A DNA stretch of 64,000 bases from Macrococcoides epidermidis (GTDB lineage: Bacteria; Bacillota; Bacilli; Staphylococcales; Staphylococcaceae). This document shows, piece by piece, positions 60,509 to 64,000 of the stretch. The notes beneath the pieces are model-generated. The model ran no database searches and was not told where the DNA came from. It was given only the letters and a program-made list of their open reading frames with translations. The first letter of the stretch is position 1. Every line of letters begins with the position of its first letter. The position numbers and the translations under genes were made by a program. Location: assembly GCF_042659445.1 (NCBI RefSeq), contig NZ_JBHSSR010000001.1. One strand, written 5' to 3'.

Positions 60509-61552
60509 TTATTTTAATAAACGACGTATCGTCTTTAACATCGGTTTATGATCATCGTCTATTAAACCAGTAAATTCTACAATTAATTCAATCGTTATAA
60601 TAATAAGTGTCACAATTAAGATTGCTCCAATTCGTGTAGAAAGATAAAGAATTATTGATGCGATGCTAAATAAAATCGCAATTGAATAAATTAAAATGAC
60701 AGTTTGGGCATGTGTATAGCCTAAGCCGAGTAATTTATGATGTAAATGAGATTTATCTGCCTGCATAATGGGTTTACCTTGACGATACCTTCTAATCATC
60801 GCAAAACTCATATCAATAAATGGAACCGCTAATATAATAATTGGAAAGAACAGTGAGATTAAAGTGATGTTCTTAAACCCAAGTAAACTTAATACACCTA
60901 TTATGAATCCTAGCATTAAAGCGCCATTGTCACCTAGAAAAATCTTTGCTGGATAAAAATTATATCGTAAAAATCCTATTAATGAACCTATTAATACACT
61001 GCATATCATCATAATAAAAATATTTTGTTGTAGTATCGCAATAAAACCTATCGTTCCTAAAGCAATCATCGATACGCCCGCAGCAAGTCCGTCTAATCCA
61101 TCGACTAAATTGATTGCATTTGTAACAGCTACAATCCAGAGAATCGTCATCGGTATACTTAAATATCCGAATTCTATAACGACACCAAAAGGTAACGTTA
61201 TGAGATCCAGCGTGATACCATGCATCACAACAATTAATGCCACACCTATTTGACCAATTAATTTAACAATTGCTGATAAATCAAACAAATCATCAATGAT
61301 GCCAAGGATATTAATTAATACTGCACCAATAATAATCGGTTTAATTTCAGGTTCAACAGGACGTCCTATCCAGATTCCAATAAGAAAAGAAATTAGAATG
61401 ACTACGCCACCCAATACTGAAACTGGCTTTGTATGTACTTTACGAAAATTAGGCTTATCCAGTGCACCAACAACATGTGAAAATTTGATAATAACCGGTG
61501 TTAGAATAAACGAAATTATAATTGTTATCATTATTAATTTTAATGTAAACAT
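60509..61552 (-). CDS. tagO: Undecaprenyl-phosphate N-acetylglucosamine 1-phosphate transferase
   Basis: First step of wall teichoic acid synthesis: transfers GlcNAc-phosphate to the lipid carrier. The 347 residues have about ten membrane segments, the metal-binding IDDLFDL near residue 85, the family motif TNAINLVDGLDGLAAG near 145, FLGDNGALMLGF near 208 and the HLHHKLL loop near 275. ATG at 61552 follows GAGGTGG. An LCP-type ligase, a later step of the same pathway, is transcribed divergently. Confidence 0.94.
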   Translation of the reverse strand: MFTLKLIMITIIISFILTPVIIKFSHVVGALDKPNFRKVHTKPVSVLGGVVILISFLIGIWIGRPVEPEIKPIIIGAVLINILGIIDDLFDLSAIVKLIGQIGVALIVVMHGITLDLITLPFGVVIEFGYLSIPMTILWIVAVTNAINLVDGLDGLAAGVSMIALGTIGFIAILQQNIFIMMICSVLIGSLIGFLRYNFYPAKIFLGDNGALMLGFIIGVLSLLGFKNITLISLFFPIIILAVPFIDMSFAMIRRYRQGKPIMQADKSHLHHKLLGLGYTHAQTVILIYSIAILFSIASIILYLSTRIGAILIVTLIIITIELIVEFTGLIDDDHKPMLKTIRRLLK

Positions 61553-61663
61553 AAGCCACCTCAAGCTCTTCATTCTTTTTTACTATAGCACATTATACGT
61601 ATGTCGCCTATCAAATTATATGTAATAAATATGAAACAATATATTTTTAAGTTGAACATTTGT

Positions 61664-61692
61664 TTGACGAATGCTTAAATTTGTTACATAAT
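61664..61692 (+). promoter_or_regulatory. Promoter of the LCP gene
   Basis: TTGACG (61664-61669), 17 bases, CATAAT (61687-61692), with the gene start at 61740. Confidence 0.72.
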
Positions 61693-61739
61693 AATACGGT
61701 TAAAAGAAAGTATCTTCAATTTAATGAAGGAGTTTTATT

Positions 61740-62696
61740 ATGAGTTCTCGCGCACGAGTTAGAACACAAAGAAAACTATTTTTTATACTTGCCTCACTAT
61801 TTATGGTTTGTATATTTATATTTGCATTACTTTTTATATATGTTTTTTTTCAGCTGAAACATACAACGGATACTTTACAAGATCCAAAATATTCACGTAC
61901 AACATCTGAACTTCGCAACGCTAATATTGACTTAAATTCTGGTCAGCCTATTTCAATTGCTTTATTTGGTCTTGACTCGGATGCCGGTAGAGCTTTTCGT
62001 CAGGAAGGTAAGCGATCAGATACAATGATACTAGCAACGGTTAATCCATCTAAACAGCTTACGACAATTATAAGTATACCAAGAGATACGAAAGCAGATA
62101 TTGTCGGGCATGGTACTAAAGAAAAAATAAATCACGCTTATGCTTATGGTGGCCCTAAAATGGCGATAGATTCAATTGAAAAATACTTCAATATGCCAAT
62201 TGATTATTATGCAACTGTCGATATGGATGATTTTGTATTTATCATCGATAATATCGGAGGGATAGATGTAACAAGTCCACATACCTTCAAATTTGCTGAG
62301 TATGACTTTAAGGCCGGCAAGCAATATCACCTAAATGGAAAAGATGCATTAGCTTTTGCACGTAGCCGAAAAGAAGCGGGTGCAATGGGAGACGAAGGTC
62401 GTCAATTACGTCAACAGGTCATTGTAAAAGCTGTGACTGATAAACTACTCAGCATAGAGTCCGTACCCAAATTCAATCAAATATTAAAGACGATTTCTGC
62501 TAGTGTTACAACAAATATAGCCTTTCAGGACATCAATAAATTAAGAAGACATTATCCCCCTGCTATCGGTACAATTAAGAAGTTGCAATTAAACGGTGAA
62601 AATAAAATTGATTCAGATGGTCTATGGTACTTCATCCCTAACGAAGCTTCTAAAGAAGATGTCAAACAGCAGATGAAAGATAATCTCGGGATTTAA
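61740..62696 (+). CDS. LytR-CpsA-Psr (LCP) family wall polymer ligase
   Basis: A 318-residue type II membrane protein: a short basic N-terminus, one membrane segment (residues 13-36), then the extracellular LCP domain with RSDTMILATVNP near 97, SIPRDTKADI near 117, the KINHAYAYGG motif and LNGKDALAFARSRK near 200. LCP enzymes attach teichoic acids or capsule to peptidoglycan. The divergent tagO gene supports a teichoic acid role. Which LCP paralogue this is cannot be told. Confidence 0.93.
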   Translation: MSSRARVRTQRKLFFILASLFMVCIFIFALLFIYVFFQLKHTTDTLQDPKYSRTTSELRNANIDLNSGQPISIALFGLDSDAGRAFRQEGKRSDTMILATVNPSKQLTTIISIPRDTKADIVGHGTKEKINHAYAYGGPKMAIDSIEKYFNMPIDYYATVDMDDFVFIIDNIGGIDVTSPHTFKFAEYDFKAGKQYHLNGKDALAFARSRKEAGAMGDEGRQLRQQVIVKAVTDKLLSIESVPKFNQILKTISASVTTNIAFQDINKLRRHYPPAIGTIKKLQLNGENKIDSDGLWYFIPNEASKEDVKQQMKDNLGI

Positions 62697-62709
62697 TCTT
62701 CAAAAATGT

Positions 62710-62743
62710 GTAAAGCAATGATCACACTGCTTTACTATTTTTT
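62710..62743 (+). terminator. LCP gene terminator
   Basis: GTAAAGCA (62710-62717) pairs with TGCTTTAC (62728-62735) and is followed by TATTTTTTT. Confidence 0.78.
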
Positions 62744-62763
62744 TGACAAAAAGGAGTAAAGAT

Positions 62764-63618
62764 ATGAATAAAACAGTGCTTATTGATATTTTATATACAG
62801 TAATAGGTTCAATCATCGTTGGTATTAGCTATAATTTATTTTTACTACCTGGTCAGATTGCAGCTGGTGGTATTTCGGGTCTGAGTACCATTTTAAATAA
62901 AATGATAGGATCAGATCCTGCAATGATTCAATTTCTATTTAATATCCCTATATTCATTATCGGTTGGTTTACATTAGGAAAATCATTCAGTTTAAAAACT
63001 GTTATCGCAACATTTATTGTACCACTCACAATATTTTTAACATCTAGCCTCGTCGAAAAAGGAACAACTGATGCATTATTAGCATCACTTTATGGTGGCA
63101 TTGTGCTAGGTATTGGTCTAGGGCTCGTTTATCGTGGTAATGGTTCCACTGGTGGTACTGCTACGCTTGCTCAAATCGTAAAAAAATATACTGGTTTATC
63201 AAGTGGGTTCTGTCAATTAATCGTAGATGCATTTGTAGTAATTCTTAGTGCATTCGTATTTAATTTTGAACTTGCATTATATGCACTAATCTCAATATAT
63301 GTTACAAGTAAAGTCATTGATATCGTACAATTACATGCTGGAGATAATAAACTTGTATTTATCATTACAACTAAAGAACAGGAAATCATTAAACTCATAC
63401 ATGAGCATGTTGAACGTGGTGTTACAAGCGTTAATGCATTCGGTGGATATAATCGAGAAGGAAAAAGTTTATTATTTTCTGTGATGGAACAAAAAGAAGC
63501 GATTTATTTCAAGCAGATTATTACACGCGAAGAACCGGATTCATTTGTCATCTTCATCAATACATCTGAAATAATTGGCAGAGGCTTTTCTAAGGCAAAA
63601 ATTTATCGTAGTAAGTAA
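62764..63618 (+). CDS. YitT family membrane protein (DUF161/DUF2179)
   Basis: A 284-residue protein with an N-terminal half of five membrane segments (GISYNLFLLPGQIAAGGISGLSTIL near 25, GNGSTGGTATLAQIV near 130) and a C-terminal cytosolic DUF2179 domain (VERGVTSVNAFGGYNREGK near 220). The family is of unknown transport function. ATG at 62764 follows AAGGAG by seven bases; the open frame extends 21 bases further upstream without a ribosome site. Confidence 0.9.
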   Translation: MNKTVLIDILYTVIGSIIVGISYNLFLLPGQIAAGGISGLSTILNKMIGSDPAMIQFLFNIPIFIIGWFTLGKSFSLKTVIATFIVPLTIFLTSSLVEKGTTDALLASLYGGIVLGIGLGLVYRGNGSTGGTATLAQIVKKYTGLSSGFCQLIVDAFVVILSAFVFNFELALYALISIYVTSKVIDIVQLHAGDNKLVFIITTKEQEIIKLIHEHVERGVTSVNAFGGYNREGKSLLFSVMEQKEAIYFKQIITREEPDSFVIFINTSEIIGRGFSKAKIYRSK

Positions 63619-63629
63619 GGAGGAATTTT

Positions 63630-64000
63630 ATGATTGAAGCAATTATCTTTAATGCTGCTGTCACTGTTAGTGGAATCTATTTATTTCATAGATTTCAATT
63701 TTTTGAAGAGAAAGAAATCGTTTTTTCAAAAAATTATATTACATTACTGATGACACTTATTTCATTTTTACTAATGACTTATCCCATTACATATCATACG
63801 ATAGCGTTTCATCTGGCTTTTATTCCACTTTTATTTCTTGGCCGCTATACTAATTTTTTCTATACAATATTTAGTGCCATTATCTTAGTCCTTGCAGAAA
63901 TTTATATTTTTAATGAACCGCCAGTCGAAACATTCGATCTATTGATTATCGCAACACTTGCTAGTATGATTGGTCCCTTTATTAAACAAAGTGATTTTAA
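63630..64000 (+). CDS. gdpS: N-terminal part of GGDEF-domain protein GdpS, cut by the window
   Basis: The open frame from ATG 63630 (behind AAGGAGG) to the window end gives 123 residues beginning MIEAIIFNAAVTVSG. It shows about four to five membrane segments and the stretches YLFHRFQFFEEKEIVFSK and IPLLFLGRYTNFFYT, which I recognise as the membrane part of staphylococcal GdpS. The GGDEF domain would lie beyond the window. S. aureus GdpS influences biofilm without making cyclic di-GMP. It follows the YitT gene by 11 bases, so cotranscription is likely. Confidence 0.85.
   Translation, partial: MIEAIIFNAAVTVSGIYLFHRFQFFEEKEIVFSKNYITLLMTLISFLLMTYPITYHTIAFHLAFIPLLFLGRYTNFFYTIFSAIILVLAEIYIFNEPPVETFDLLIIATLASMIGPFIKQSDF

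Noticed and set aside
1..64000. CRISPR arrays, transposases, phage genes, toxin-antitoxin pairs, tRNA or rRNA genes
   Set aside because: None seen on either strand; short hairpins found are terminators and are not regularly spaced repeats.

Overview
The window is an ordinary, gene-dense stretch of chromosome from an A+T-rich, low-GC Gram-positive coccus of the family Staphylococcaceae. Three things show this: strong AGGAGG-type ribosome sites, a tmRNA with the tag GKTNNFAVAA, and a gene order (lipA ... suf ... met ... gcvH ... aroD ... ssrA/smpB/rnr ... glycolysis ... clpP ... whiA/yvcK/rapZ ... trxB ... lgt/hprK ... uvrAB ... prfB/secA/hpf/comF ... tagO ... gdpS) that I recall as a conserved backbone of Staphylococcus genomes. 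Macrococcus or a close relative is my best guess. A small membrane-anchored cytochrome c (52 kb), next to a ResA/TlpA-like protein, fits the oxidase-positive genus Macrococcus better than S. aureus, but species cannot be fixed by eye. I see no phage, insertion sequence, CRISPR array, tRNA or rRNA.

Layout. 0-5.9 kb: yutD (cut by the window edge) and lipA, a metallophosphatase, a TSUP exporter and a DUF72 protein on the minus strand, then a divergent fetAB-like ABC exporter. 5.9-11.1 kb: the iron-sulfur assembly operon sufCDSUB. 11.4-14.2 kb: the methionine importer metNIQ under a SAM riboswitch. 14.2-18.1 kb: small redox proteins, gcvH, a nitroreductase with a convincing Fur-box promoter, aroD and an unrecognised 86-residue protein. 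18.2-23.2 kb: tmRNA, an unrecognised secreted protein, smpB, rnr, esterase and secG. 23.3-30.6 kb: the glycolytic series gapR-gap-pgk-tpiA-gpmI-eno. 31-35.8 kb: clpP with a CtsR box, then two tandem secreted alkaline phosphatases flanking a lipoprotein. Each phosphatase is preceded by TTTACA-like repeats at 11-bp multiples, as expected of PhoP boxes. 35.8-48.4 kb: whiA, yvcK, rapZ, trxB, a TPR protein, an acyltransferase, lgt, hprK, and uvrBA under a LexA box. 48.4-58.8 kb: csbA, an HD protein, a ResA-like protein, two cell-wall hydrolases each with a WalR box, cytochrome c, prfB with its programmed frameshift, secA, hpf, comFA and comFC. 58.8-64 kb: a DegV fatty-acid-binding protein, a YigZ protein, tagO, an LCP ligase, a YitT membrane protein and the start of gdpS.

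The most informative content is regulatory. Recognisable operators or RNA switches link these core genes to iron (Fur), phosphate (PhoP), cell-wall state (WalR), DNA damage (LexA), heat/protein stress (CtsR), sugar phosphates (GapR/CggR) and methionine (SAM riboswitch). I found no clearly new multi-gene system. The best candidates for undescribed biology are the duplicated phosphatase-lipoprotein cassette, the two unrecognised genes beside ssrA, and several unexplained inverted repeats.
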